A stretch of DNA of 64,000 nucleotides, from positions 186,001 to 250,000 of the forward strand of contig NZ_JACOOR010000004.1 of the NCBI RefSeq assembly GCF_014290175.1. The letters are read 5' to 3'. The notes under the pieces were generated by a model. That model saw nothing but the letters and a program-made list of their open reading frames with translations, was not told where the DNA came from and made no database searches. The translations under genes and the position numbers were made by a program. Position 1 is the first letter of the stretch; each line of letters begins with the position of its first letter. This document shows positions 26,736 through 34,600 of this stretch, one piece after another. This stretch comes from Anaerosacchariphilus hominis (GTDB lineage Bacteria > Bacillota > Clostridia > Lachnospirales > Lachnospiraceae).

Positions 26736-28721
26736 GTGCAGAGAATAGGAGTATTTGTCTGTCATTGCGGTACGAACATTGCAGCGACGGTAGATGTCAA
26801 GCGCGTGGTGGAAGCGGCGGCGAAGGAGCCGGGCGTTGTTCATGCGGAAGACTACCAGTATATGTGTTCCGAGGCAGGACAGCTGAAAATCCGGGAGGCC
26901 ATTGAGCAGAAGCATCTGACTGGTATTGTTGTCTGTTCCTGTTCCCCCAGAATGCACGAGAATACATTTCGCCAGGCGGCAAAGCGGGCCGGCATCAACC
27001 CCTATATGGTGGAGATTGCCAACATCCGCGAGCATTGCTCCTGGATTCATAAGGATATAGAAGAAGCTACCGAAAAGGCCGTAATTCTGGCAAGAGCAGC
27101 CATCGCGAAGGTGATGCTGAATGCGCCCCTTACCCCGGGTACCAGCCAGGTGGTAAAGCGCGCCCTGGTCATTGGCGGCGGTATTGCAGGTATCCAGACT
27201 GCTCTGGATATCGCGGACGCAGGCTACGAGGTAGACATCGTGGAGAAGACCCCCAGTATCGGAGGACGTATGTCACAGCTTGACAAGACCTTCCCGACCC
27301 TGGACTGCTCCGCCTGCATCCTGACCCCGAAGATGGTGGAGGCTGCGGCCCATGAAAAAATCACCATCTATACCTACAGCGAGGTAGAGAAGGTAAGCGG
27401 CTTTGTGGGAGATTTCCATGTAGATATCCGCAAAAAGGCAAGAAGCGTAGATATGAGCAAGTGTACCGGCTGCGGCGTCTGCCAGGAGAAATGTCCGTCC
27501 AGAAAGACACCCAACGAGTTCAACCGCGGACTGAATACCCGGAGTGCCATCTACACACCCTTTGCACAGGCGATTCCCAACGTTCCTGTCATCGACCGGG
27601 AGCACTGCACCAAGTTCAAGACCGGCAAGTGCGGTGTCTGCGCCAAGGTCTGCCAGGCAGGCGCCATTGATTACGATCAGCAGGATGAAATCATTACCGT
27701 AGATTACGGCGCTATCGTCGTAGCTACCGGTTTTGACACCATCAAGCTGGATAAATATGATGAGTACGCGTACAACCAGAGCCCGGATGTCATCACATCC
27801 CTGGAGCTTGAGCGTATCATGAACGCGGCAGGACCCACCAAAGGTCATCTGGAGCGTATGTCCGATCACAAGCCTCCCAAGTCCATGGTATTCATCCAGT
27901 GCGTGGGCTCCAGATGCGCGGACAAGCGCGGCAAGAGCTACTGCTCCAAGATCTGCTGTATGTACACCGCAAAACACGCCATGCTGATTCGCGATAAATA
28001 TCCCGATGTGGACGTGACCGTTTTCTACATCGATGTGCGTACCCCGGGCAAGAACTTCGACGAGTTCTACCGCCGCGCGGTAGAGGAGTACGGCGTGCAT
28101 TACATCAAAGGCCAGGTGGGCAAGGTAGCGCCCCAGGGCGATAAGCTTCTGGTACAGGCTGCGGATCTTCTGGATAATAAGCAGATCCGGATGGAAACCG
28201 ACATGGTAGTCCTGGCGACCGCCATTGAGCCGAACCCCGACGTAAGAAAGATTGCCACCATGCTGACAGCCAGCATCGATACCAACAACTTCCTGACCGA
28301 GTCCCACGCGAAGCTGCGTCCGGTAGAGTCTCCCACAGCGGGAATCTTCTTATCCGGTGTCTGCCAGGGACCGAAGGATATTCCGGAGACCGTAGCACAG
28401 GCGGGAGCTGCCGCTGTGAAGGTCGTTGGACTCCTGGCCAAGGATCATCTGGTAACGAACCCCTGTACGGCAAAGGCTGACCCCATCTTCTGTAACGGCT
28501 GCTCTACCTGTGAGAAGGTCTGCCCCTACGGAGCGATTTCCTATGAGGACCAGCTGGTGAATGATCACGGTATCCGTGAGACAAGACGTGTTGCAGTAGT
28601 CAACAGCGCCCTTTGTCAGGGCTGCGGAGCCTGCACAGTGGCCTGCCCGTCAGGCGCTATGGACCTGCAGGGCTTCTCAAACAGACAAATTCTTGCGGAG
28701 GTGGATGCAATATGCAGGTAG
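26736..28721 (+). CDS. hdrA: heterodisulfide reductase subunit A-like flavoprotein (bifurcating FAD)
   Basis: A 661-residue full-length HdrA. It has the N-terminal domain (IGVFVCHCGTNI..., CSCSPRMHENTFRQA), a thioredoxin-reductase-like FAD fold (VIGGGIAGIQTA near 145, LDCSACILTPKM near 190), inserted clusters (CTGCGVCQEKCPSRKTP near 244, CGVCAKVCQAGA near 299) and two C-terminal [4Fe-4S] motifs (CNGCSTCEKVCPYGA near 586, CQGCGACTVACPSGA near 627). In characterised complexes its FAD splits electron pairs between ferredoxin and the HdrBC branch. The start is a GTG at 26736 behind aggaggtg. It overlaps the MvhD-like gene by 10 bases, which fits a tight complex. Confidence 0.95.
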   Translation: MQRIGVFVCHCGTNIAATVDVKRVVEAAAKEPGVVHAEDYQYMCSEAGQLKIREAIEQKHLTGIVVCSCSPRMHENTFRQAAKRAGINPYMVEIANIREHCSWIHKDIEEATEKAVILARAAIAKVMLNAPLTPGTSQVVKRALVIGGGIAGIQTALDIADAGYEVDIVEKTPSIGGRMSQLDKTFPTLDCSACILTPKMVEAAAHEKITIYTYSEVEKVSGFVGDFHVDIRKKARSVDMSKCTGCGVCQEKCPSRKTPNEFNRGLNTRSAIYTPFAQAIPNVPVIDREHCTKFKTGKCGVCAKVCQAGAIDYDQQDEIITVDYGAIVVATGFDTIKLDKYDEYAYNQSPDVITSLELERIMNAAGPTKGHLERMSDHKPPKSMVFIQCVGSRCADKRGKSYCSKICCMYTAKHAMLIRDKYPDVDVTVFYIDVRTPGKNFDEFYRRAVEEYGVHYIKGQVGKVAPQGDKLLVQAADLLDNKQIRMETDMVVLATAIEPNPDVRKIATMLTASIDTNNFLTESHAKLRPVESPTAGIFLSGVCQGPKDIPETVAQAGAAAVKVVGLLAKDHLVTNPCTAKADPIFCNGCSTCEKVCPYGAISYEDQLVNDHGIRETRRVAVVNSALCQGCGACTVACPSGAMDLQGFSNRQILAEVDAICR

Positions 28722-29152
28722 AAAATACAGAATTCAGGCCCAAAATCGTAGCGTTCTGCTGCAACTGGTGTTCCTATGCAGGCGCAGACCTGGCGGGAAG
28801 CAGCCGACTTGCTTACCCGGCGGATGTAAAGATTATCCGCGTACCCTGTTCCTGCCGTGTGAATCCGATGTTTATTTTAAGAGCTTTCCAGAGAGGCGCG
28901 GACGGAGTTATCCTCTGCGGCTGCCACCCGGGAGACTGCCATTATACAACCGGTAACTATTACGCAAGAAGACGTATGACCCTGCTCTTCTCCATGCTGG
29001 ATTATCTGGGCGTGGAAAACGGACGTACCAGAGTGGAATGGGTATCCGCGGCTGAGGGCGTAAAGTTCTCAACCACCATGAATGAGTTCGTAGCGAAGAT
29101 TCACGAGCTGGGCGAAAATGTGAGACTGGAGGATCTGCGATGCAAGGGTTAA
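28712..29152 (+). CDS. floxD: MvhD/FloxD-like [2Fe-2S] electron-transfer subunit
   Basis: A 146-residue MvhD-family protein (PKIVAFCCNWCSYAGADLAG near 10-29, IIRVPCSCRVNP near 40, GVILCGCHPGDCHY near 67). MvhD passes electrons from a dehydrogenase module to HdrA. The ATG at 28712 lies inside hdrA; the open frame continues further upstream but only as hdrA overlap. No hydrogenase MvhA or MvhG is present, so the donor here is the NAD(P)H module encoded next, as in Flox-Hdr clusters. Confidence 0.92.
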   Translation: MQVENTEFRPKIVAFCCNWCSYAGADLAGSSRLAYPADVKIIRVPCSCRVNPMFILRAFQRGADGVILCGCHPGDCHYTTGNYYARRRMTLLFSMLDYLGVENGRTRVEWVSAAEGVKFSTTMNEFVAKIHELGENVRLEDLRCKG

Positions 29153-30117
29153 TCGAGAGAGCAAAAGAGCTTCTGGCAGACGGAACCGTAGCGCAGGTTC
29201 TCGGCTGGAGAAAAGGCGATATGGGCTATGACCCGGAGCCGGCTTATTTCAAATCAGAAGAAGAATTAAAAGATTTTGTATATGACGCTTTCTGCGGCGC
29301 GAACCTGAGTAAATACATGATTGAGGCCGCAAAGCTGGAGGGAAAGACCCTCGTATTTTTAAAGCCCTGTGATACCTACAGCTTTAACCAGCTGATCAAG
29401 GAGCACAGAGTGGATCGGGACAAGACCTATATCATCGGCGTGGGCTGTCAGGGCACGCTGAAGCCGGAGAAGATCCGGGAAGCAGGCATCAAGGGAATTG
29501 AGACCGTCACCATCGATGGCGATACCCTGAAGTTCGACACCATTTACGGAGCAAAAGAGATGCCCTTCGCGGACGCGCTGCTGGAGCGGTGTAAGGTCTG
29601 TAAGGGAAAGAAGCACATGGTATACGACGAGCTCATCGGCGCAGCCGAGGACGAGGAAGCAGGCCCGGTGGGTAACCGTTTTGAGGAGGTCGAGAAGCTG
29701 GAGGCCATGAGCCCCGAGGAGCGTTTCGCCTTCTGGCAGGAGCAGCTTTCCAAGTGTATCCGCTGCAACGCCTGCCGTAACGTATGTCCGGCCTGCAGCT
29801 GCCGCAAATGTGTATTCGACAGTAATCAGTACGATACCAGCCAGAAGGCCAACGCGGCCACCTTTGAGGAGCAGATGTTCCACATCATCCGTGCTTTCCA
29901 TGTGGCAGGACGCTGTACTGACTGCGGTGAGTGCAGCAGAGTCTGTCCCCAGGGCATTCCGCTTCACCTGCTGAACCGGAAGTTCATCAAGGACATTGAT
30001 AGCTTCTACGGAGAATATCAGGCGGGAGCCGATACGGATTCCCGAGGCCCGCTGACCAACTTCACCTTCGAGGATGTGGAGCCCAGCATTGTACAGACGA
30101 GAGGAGGGGGACATTAA
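29140..30117 (+). CDS. floxC: FloxC-like protein: FrhB/FdhB-type domain plus two [4Fe-4S] clusters
   Basis: A 325-residue protein. The N-terminal half resembles the FrhB/FdhB-type domain (LVFLKPCDTYSFNQLIKEH near 69, YIIGVGCQGTL near 98). The C-terminal half has CIRCNACRNVCPACSCRKC near 207 and CTDCGECSRVCPQGI near 265. Such proteins carry electrons between a pyridine-nucleotide module and HdrA/MvhD. The ATG at 29140 is within the floxD end (13-base overlap). The assignment as FloxC is by domain type and gene order; a formate-dehydrogenase-like beta subunit is the alternative, but no catalytic formate dehydrogenase is present. Confidence 0.78.
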   Translation: MQGLIERAKELLADGTVAQVLGWRKGDMGYDPEPAYFKSEEELKDFVYDAFCGANLSKYMIEAAKLEGKTLVFLKPCDTYSFNQLIKEHRVDRDKTYIIGVGCQGTLKPEKIREAGIKGIETVTIDGDTLKFDTIYGAKEMPFADALLERCKVCKGKKHMVYDELIGAAEDEEAGPVGNRFEEVEKLEAMSPEERFAFWQEQLSKCIRCNACRNVCPACSCRKCVFDSNQYDTSQKANAATFEEQMFHIIRAFHVAGRCTDCGECSRVCPQGIPLHLLNRKFIKDIDSFYGEYQAGADTDSRGPLTNFTFEDVEPSIVQTRGGGH

Positions 30118-30119
30118 GT

Positions 30120-31172
30120 ATGTATCAGATCGCTAAGAATAAGCTGAACGACCTGTATCAGGCCATCAGTGAAAAAGAAGACTTATTTCTCCCGGTAAGC
30201 AAGGGCGGCCAGACCAATTACGGTCTGTGGACCAATGAGGCGGTGGCAGACATCGATACACTGAAGACTGTAAAATCCGGTAAGGACTGCTTCTTTCCTC
30301 AGAGCGAGGTGCTGTACAAAAGCAGACACGAGAACGGAAAAATCAGCATCGACCCCACAGAGCTTCAGAACAAGCCCTTCGTAGTATTCGGCATGCGCGC
30401 CTGCGACGTGCGGGCGGTAAAGGTCCTGGACAATGTGTTTTTAACAGATCCGGTGGACAGCTATTACGCGGCAAGAAGAGAGCATGGAACCATCGTATCC
30501 CTGGCCTGTCACGAGCCGGAGGAGACCTGCTTCTGTAAGAACTTCGACGTGGACGCAGCGGAGCCGGGAGCAGACGTGGAGACCTGGATGGTGGGAGAAA
30601 GCCTTTACTGGAAGGCTCTCACAGAAAAGGGAGAGAGCCTCACAGCCCTTGTGAAAGAAGCCCTGGCAGACTCCTTTGCAGAAGCGGGAGCAGAGGGCGA
30701 GAAAAAGGTAGAAAAGGAGCAGGCTGCAGTGCGCGGTATCATCGAGAAGCTTCCCCTTTCTCATCTTGATCTTTCCCGTTTTAAGCCGGAGAACACCATG
30801 GAGCTTTTTGATTCTCCTGCCTGGGAGGATATGTATAAGCCCTGTCTGGCCTGCGGAACCTGCACCTTTGTGTGTCCCACCTGCCAGTGTTACGACATCC
30901 GTGATTTTGACGGAGGCAAAGCCGGAATCCGGCACTACCGCTGCTGGGACTCCTGCATGTATTCTGATTTCACCATGATGGCCCACGGCAACATGCGTAC
31001 CAGCCAGCTGCAGCGGTTCCGCCAGAGATTCATGCATAAGCTGGTATACTATCCGGCCAACAATGACGGCATGTATTCCTGCGTAGGCTGTGGCCGCTGC
31101 GTCAGCAAGTGCCCGTCATCCTTAAATATTGTAAAAGTTATCAAGAAACTGGGAGGTGAGGGAAATGAGTGA
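30120..31172 (+). CDS. floxB: FloxB-like iron-sulfur subunit (AsrA / sulfhydrogenase beta family)
   Basis: A 350-residue protein of the family of anaerobic sulfite reductase subunit A and sulfhydrogenase HydB. Features are PFVVFGMRACDVRAVKVLDNVF near 88, ETCFCKNFDVDA near 138, and two [4Fe-4S] motifs, CLACGTCTFVCPTCQC near 242 and CVGCGRCVSKCPSSLN near 320. It relays electrons from the FAD/NAD(P)-binding subunit that follows. The ATG is 2 bases after the floxC stop. No sulfite reductase or NiFe hydrogenase subunit is nearby, so the Flox interpretation is preferred. Confidence 0.82.
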   Translation: MYQIAKNKLNDLYQAISEKEDLFLPVSKGGQTNYGLWTNEAVADIDTLKTVKSGKDCFFPQSEVLYKSRHENGKISIDPTELQNKPFVVFGMRACDVRAVKVLDNVFLTDPVDSYYAARREHGTIVSLACHEPEETCFCKNFDVDAAEPGADVETWMVGESLYWKALTEKGESLTALVKEALADSFAEAGAEGEKKVEKEQAAVRGIIEKLPLSHLDLSRFKPENTMELFDSPAWEDMYKPCLACGTCTFVCPTCQCYDIRDFDGGKAGIRHYRCWDSCMYSDFTMMAHGNMRTSQLQRFRQRFMHKLVYYPANNDGMYSCVGCGRCVSKCPSSLNIVKVIKKLGGEGNE

Positions 31173-32028
31173 ATGTACCTGCGGCGGACATGCAAATGAT
31201 ATCAGAGTAGACGCGCTGATTCCTATGATTGGCGTGGTAACGGATATCCGCACGGAAACTCCGGACGTTAAAACCTTCCGGGTAGTGGGAAGAGACGGCA
31301 AGAAGCTCTTTGAGCATATGCCGGGCCAGTGCGCCATGGTATCCGTTCTCGGTGTGGGCGAGGCTATGTTCTCTATTACATCTTCCCCCACCAATAAAGA
31401 ATATCAGGAGTTCAGCATCAAGCGCTGCGGAACCCTGACTGATTATCTGCATGGCATGAATGTGGGAGATGAAATCACCGTGCGCGGACCCTACGGAAAC
31501 GCCTTTCCGGTGGAGACAGCGCTCAAGAAACAGAACCTTCTGTTTATCGCCGGAGGAATCGGCCTTGCGCCCCTTCGTTCCGTCATCAATTATGTACTGG
31601 ATAACCGGGACAATTACGGTACGGTAGACATCCTCTATGGTTCCCGTTCCGCGGACGATCTGGTGCAGCTGAAAGAGATTCAGGAGGTCTGGATGAAGAC
31701 TCCGGGCGTCAATGTATATCTGACCATCGACCGGGAGCAGGAGGGCTGGGACGGCCATGTGGGCTTCGTTCCTTCCTATCTGAAAGAGATCGGCTTTGAC
31801 ACCAACAAGACAGTACTGGTCTGCGGACCGCCCATCATGATCAAGTTCGTACTGGCGGGCCTGATGGAGCTGGGCTTCAATAAGACACAGGTGTACACGA
31901 CCCTGGAGCTTCGTATGAAATGCGGTATCGGCAAATGCGGCCGCTGCAACATCGGATCTAAGTATGTATGCAAGGACGGACCGGTATTCCGCTGCGACGA
32001 GATCGATGAGTTACCCCCGGAATATTGA
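31165..32028 (+). CDS. floxA: FloxA-like FAD/NAD(P)H-binding reductase subunit (AsrB / HydG / PyrK fold)
   Basis: A 287-residue ferredoxin-reductase-type protein: FAD-binding barrel (CAMVSVLGVGEAMFSITSSP near 52-71), NAD(P)-binding domain (FIAGGIGLAPLRS near 127, VLVCGPPIMIKF near 215) and a C-terminal [2Fe-2S] motif (CGIGKCGRCNIGSKYVCKDG near 252). It is the entry point for NAD(P)H electrons. The ATG at 31165 (gggaggtg upstream) is preferred over a GTG at 31156. It overlaps floxB by 8 bases. The gap behind it holds a structured repeat before the fumarate reductase genes. Confidence 0.88.
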   Translation: MSECTCGGHANDIRVDALIPMIGVVTDIRTETPDVKTFRVVGRDGKKLFEHMPGQCAMVSVLGVGEAMFSITSSPTNKEYQEFSIKRCGTLTDYLHGMNVGDEITVRGPYGNAFPVETALKKQNLLFIAGGIGLAPLRSVINYVLDNRDNYGTVDILYGSRSADDLVQLKEIQEVWMKTPGVNVYLTIDREQEGWDGHVGFVPSYLKEIGFDTNKTVLVCGPPIMIKFVLAGLMELGFNKTQVYTTLELRMKCGIGKCGRCNIGSKYVCKDGPVFRCDEIDELPPEY

Positions 32029-32039
32029 TAGACAATGAG

Positions 32040-32165
32040 CAGTGCGCAGACAGGAAGCATCCGGCTGGCGTCGTGCTTGCACGTAAGACAGACGGAGGGT
32101 TCCTGTCTGCATAGGGCGAAGCCCTCAAGCGAGGAAAAGCGAAGCTTTTTCGAGCCTGAGCACTG
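32040..32165. repeat. structured intergenic element, copy B (inside the hdr-flox-frd operon)
   Basis: 126 bp bounded by cagtgc (32040-32045) and gcactg (32160-32165), with a second perfect 11-bp arm pair, gcagacaggaa (32046-32056) and ttcctgtctgc (32100-32110). Its core agggcgaagccctcaagcgagg and the aagcgaagcttttt hairpin match copy A at 5775-5812. More gcagtgcg/gcactgc fragments follow to about 32225. It splits the operon into an Hdr-Flox part and a fumarate reductase part. No terminator T-run and no clear promoter is seen in it. Confidence 0.7.
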
Positions 32166-32265
32166 CGGAGCAACACTCATGCAGTGCGCGTAGATGAAGC
32201 GAAGCGGAATCGAACTTGGCACTGCGGGGAAAAGGCGAAGACTGAATAGAGAAAGGATAAAGAAC

Positions 32266-32940
32266 ATGCAGGAAATGGTAAACGTATATTTCTATGGAAA
32301 AAAGTATTCCGTACCCGCTGAGCTTACCATCATGACGGCTATGGAATACGCAGGCTATAAGCTGGTGCGCGGCTGCGGCTGCCGCCACGGCTTCTGTGGT
32401 GCCTGCGCAACCATTTACAGAATCAAAGGCAATAACGAGCTGAAGACCTGCCTGGCCTGTCAGACACAGGTACAGGATGGCATGTACATCGCGACCCTGC
32501 CCTTCTTCCCGGCAGATAAGCGGAACTACGATATGGACAAAATCAGCGTAAAGCAGCGTGTGATGATGGATCTCTATCCGGAGATCTACAGCTGCATCGG
32601 CTGTAATGCCTGTACCAAGGGCTGTCCCCAGTCCCTGAACGTGATGCAGTACATTGCATACGCACAGAGAGGCGACTTTGAAAAGTGCGCAGAGGAGTCC
32701 TTCGACTGCATCGGTTGCGGTATCTGTACCTCACGCTGCCCGGCAGGTATCTCCCATCCCATGGTAGGCGTGCTGGCCAGAAGACTGACCGGAAAGTACA
32801 TCGCTCCCAAGGCAGAGCATCTGGAGAAGAGAGTAGAAGACATTCACCACGGAGCTTTCGATGATCTGATCGAGCAGATCATGGAAAAGCCCATCGAGGA
32901 AATGAAGGAACTGTACAATAACCGAGAGATTGAGAAATAG
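32266..32940 (+). CDS. frdB: fumarate reductase/thiol:fumarate reductase-like iron-sulfur subunit
   Basis: A 224-residue protein with an N-terminal plant-type [2Fe-2S] domain (VRGCGCRHGFCGAC near 34-47, LKTCLACQ near 62) and two ferredoxin motifs, CIGCNACTKGCP near 110 and CIGCGICTSRCP near 148. This is the cluster plan of SdhB/FrdB, except that both ferredoxin motifs are full four-Cys types. It equals the N-terminal half of methanogen TfrB; the C-terminal CCG domains of TfrB are absent and would be supplied by the separate hdrB. No membrane anchor gene is present. The ATG at 32266 (aaaggataaag upstream) is chosen over the longer frame, which runs through the repeat. Confidence 0.8.
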   Translation: MQEMVNVYFYGKKYSVPAELTIMTAMEYAGYKLVRGCGCRHGFCGACATIYRIKGNNELKTCLACQTQVQDGMYIATLPFFPADKRNYDMDKISVKQRVMMDLYPEIYSCIGCNACTKGCPQSLNVMQYIAYAQRGDFEKCAEESFDCIGCGICTSRCPAGISHPMVGVLARRLTGKYIAPKAEHLEKRVEDIHHGAFDDLIEQIMEKPIEEMKELYNNREIEK

Positions 32941-32954
32941 GAGGGGAGCGGACT

Positions 32955-34559
32955 ATGTATACAGCGGAAATGCTGGAATCTATTAAAAAAGTAGAGGCCA
33001 CAAGAGCACAGCGTATCGGCGTAGAGCCCAGAAGAATGACGGCAGAGGAAAAGGACGCGCTCCTGAAGGAGTTCCATCCGGACTACCGTGAAGACGGTTT
33101 CCAGGAGATCAAGGTGGGACCCAACAAGGGACAGAAGGCTCCCTACGAGCTTGGCACCCTGCTGCATTCCAACAGCCGGATTTTAAATGTACCCATTGAC
33201 TTAAATAAGGTAGATTATGACGTGGACGTGCTGATCATCGGCGGCGGCGGAGCAGGATCTTCCGCAGCTATCGAGGCACATGAGGCAGGCGCCAATGTGA
33301 TGATGGTGACCAAGCTTCGTATCGGCGATGCCAACACCATGATGGCAGAGGGCGGAATCCAGGCAGCGGACAAGGAGAACGACTCTCCCCAGCAGCATTA
33401 TCTGGACGCTTTCGGCGGCGGACATTTTGCAGCCAGACCGGAGCTTCTGCGCCGTCTTGTTATGGAGGCGCCGGACGCCATCCAGTGGCTCAACGACCTG
33501 GGCGTTATGTTCGATAAGGACAAGGACGGACGGATGATTACCACCCACGGCGGCGGAACATCCAGAAAGAGAATGCATGCCTGCAAGGACTACTCCGGAG
33601 CGGAGATTATGAGAGTTCTCCGAGACGAGGTATGGAACCGCCAGATTCCTGTGGTAGATTTTACTGCGGCGGTAGAGCTGATTAAGGATGACAAGGGACA
33701 GGCAGCAGGCGCTGTTCTTCAGAACATGGAGACCGGCGAGTATAAGGTGGCCAGAGCAAAGACTGTTATTATCGCCACCGGCGGAGCGGGAAGACTGCAT
33801 TACCAGCACTTCCCCACATCCAATCATTATGGAGCTACCGCAGACGGACTGGTCATGGGCTATCGCGCAGGAGCACCGCTTCTGTATCAGGATACCATCC
33901 AGTACCACCCCACCGGAGCTGCTTATCCGGCGCAGATTTTCGGAGCCCTGGTAACGGAGAAGGTGCGTTCCGTAGGAGCTATGCTGATCAACGTGGACGG
34001 TGAGGCCTTTATGCACCCCCTGGAGACCAGAGATGTATCCGCGGCGTCCATCATCCGTGAATGTACCGCCAGAGGAAAGGGCGTTCCCACACCCACCGGC
34101 TACGGTATCTGGCTGGATACCCCGATGATCGAGATGATTCACGGCGAGGGAACCATCGAAAAGAGAATTCCGGCTATGCTGCGTATGTTCTTGAATTATG
34201 GTATCGATATGAGAAAGCAGCCGATTCTGATTTACCCAACTCTCCATTACCAGAACGGCGGTCTGGAGATCGGCGGAGAAGGCTTTACCAAGACCATTCC
34301 GAACCTGCTGGTAGCAGGAGAGGCTGTGGGCGGTATCCACGGAAGAAACCGTCTGATGGGCAATTCCCTTCTGGATATCATTGTATTTGGCCGCAACGCA
34401 GGTAAGGCTGCAGCGAGAAAGTGCAAGGAAGTAGAGCTTGGCACCATGAACCTGAATCACCTTCAGGAGTATGCAAAAGAGCTTGAAAAGGCAGATTTGC
34501 ATACGGGACAGGTTTCTCCGATGCTGCTGCCGAATTACACCTTCGGTATGCCGAAATAA
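32955..34559 (+). CDS. frdA: soluble fumarate reductase/succinate dehydrogenase-family flavoprotein
   Basis: A 534-residue flavoprotein with FAD motif IIGGGGAGSSAA near 94. The FrdA catalytic set is complete: His318 (QYHPTG), Glu335, Arg359 (TRDVSA, the proton-donating Arg), His431 (LHYQNGG) and Arg466 (GRNRLMGNSLLD). The His that binds FAD covalently in membrane enzymes (SHT) is Asn127 (ANTMMAEGG), so FAD should be noncovalent, as reported for thiol:fumarate reductase. The ~85-residue N-terminal extension is unusual. L-aspartate oxidase has a similar fold and residues, but the iron-sulfur partner upstream and fumarase downstream favour fumarate reduction. It starts 14 bases behind frdB with aggaggggag. 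Confidence 0.82.
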   Translation: MYTAEMLESIKKVEATRAQRIGVEPRRMTAEEKDALLKEFHPDYREDGFQEIKVGPNKGQKAPYELGTLLHSNSRILNVPIDLNKVDYDVDVLIIGGGGAGSSAAIEAHEAGANVMMVTKLRIGDANTMMAEGGIQAADKENDSPQQHYLDAFGGGHFAARPELLRRLVMEAPDAIQWLNDLGVMFDKDKDGRMITTHGGGTSRKRMHACKDYSGAEIMRVLRDEVWNRQIPVVDFTAAVELIKDDKGQAAGAVLQNMETGEYKVARAKTVIIATGGAGRLHYQHFPTSNHYGATADGLVMGYRAGAPLLYQDTIQYHPTGAAYPAQIFGALVTEKVRSVGAMLINVDGEAFMHPLETRDVSAASIIRECTARGKGVPTPTGYGIWLDTPMIEMIHGEGTIEKRIPAMLRMFLNYGIDMRKQPILIYPTLHYQNGGLEIGGEGFTKTIPNLLVAGEAVGGIHGRNRLMGNSLLDIIVFGRNAGKAAARKCKEVELGTMNLNHLQEYAKELEKADLHTGQVSPMLLPNYTFGMPK

Positions 34560-34600
34560 AGACACCGGGAAGCGACAGATAGTAACGGGGGACATACGTT

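Noticed and set aside
25515..29152. Methanogen-type hydrogenase-linked heterodisulfide reductase
   Set aside because: There is no MvhA or MvhG hydrogenase subunit; the donor module next to MvhD is an NAD(P)H-binding Flox type.
30120..32028. Anaerobic sulfite reductase (AsrAB) or sulfhydrogenase
   Set aside because: The catalytic partners (AsrC sirohaem subunit or NiFe subunits) are absent and the genes are embedded between Hdr/MvhD and fumarate reductase genes.
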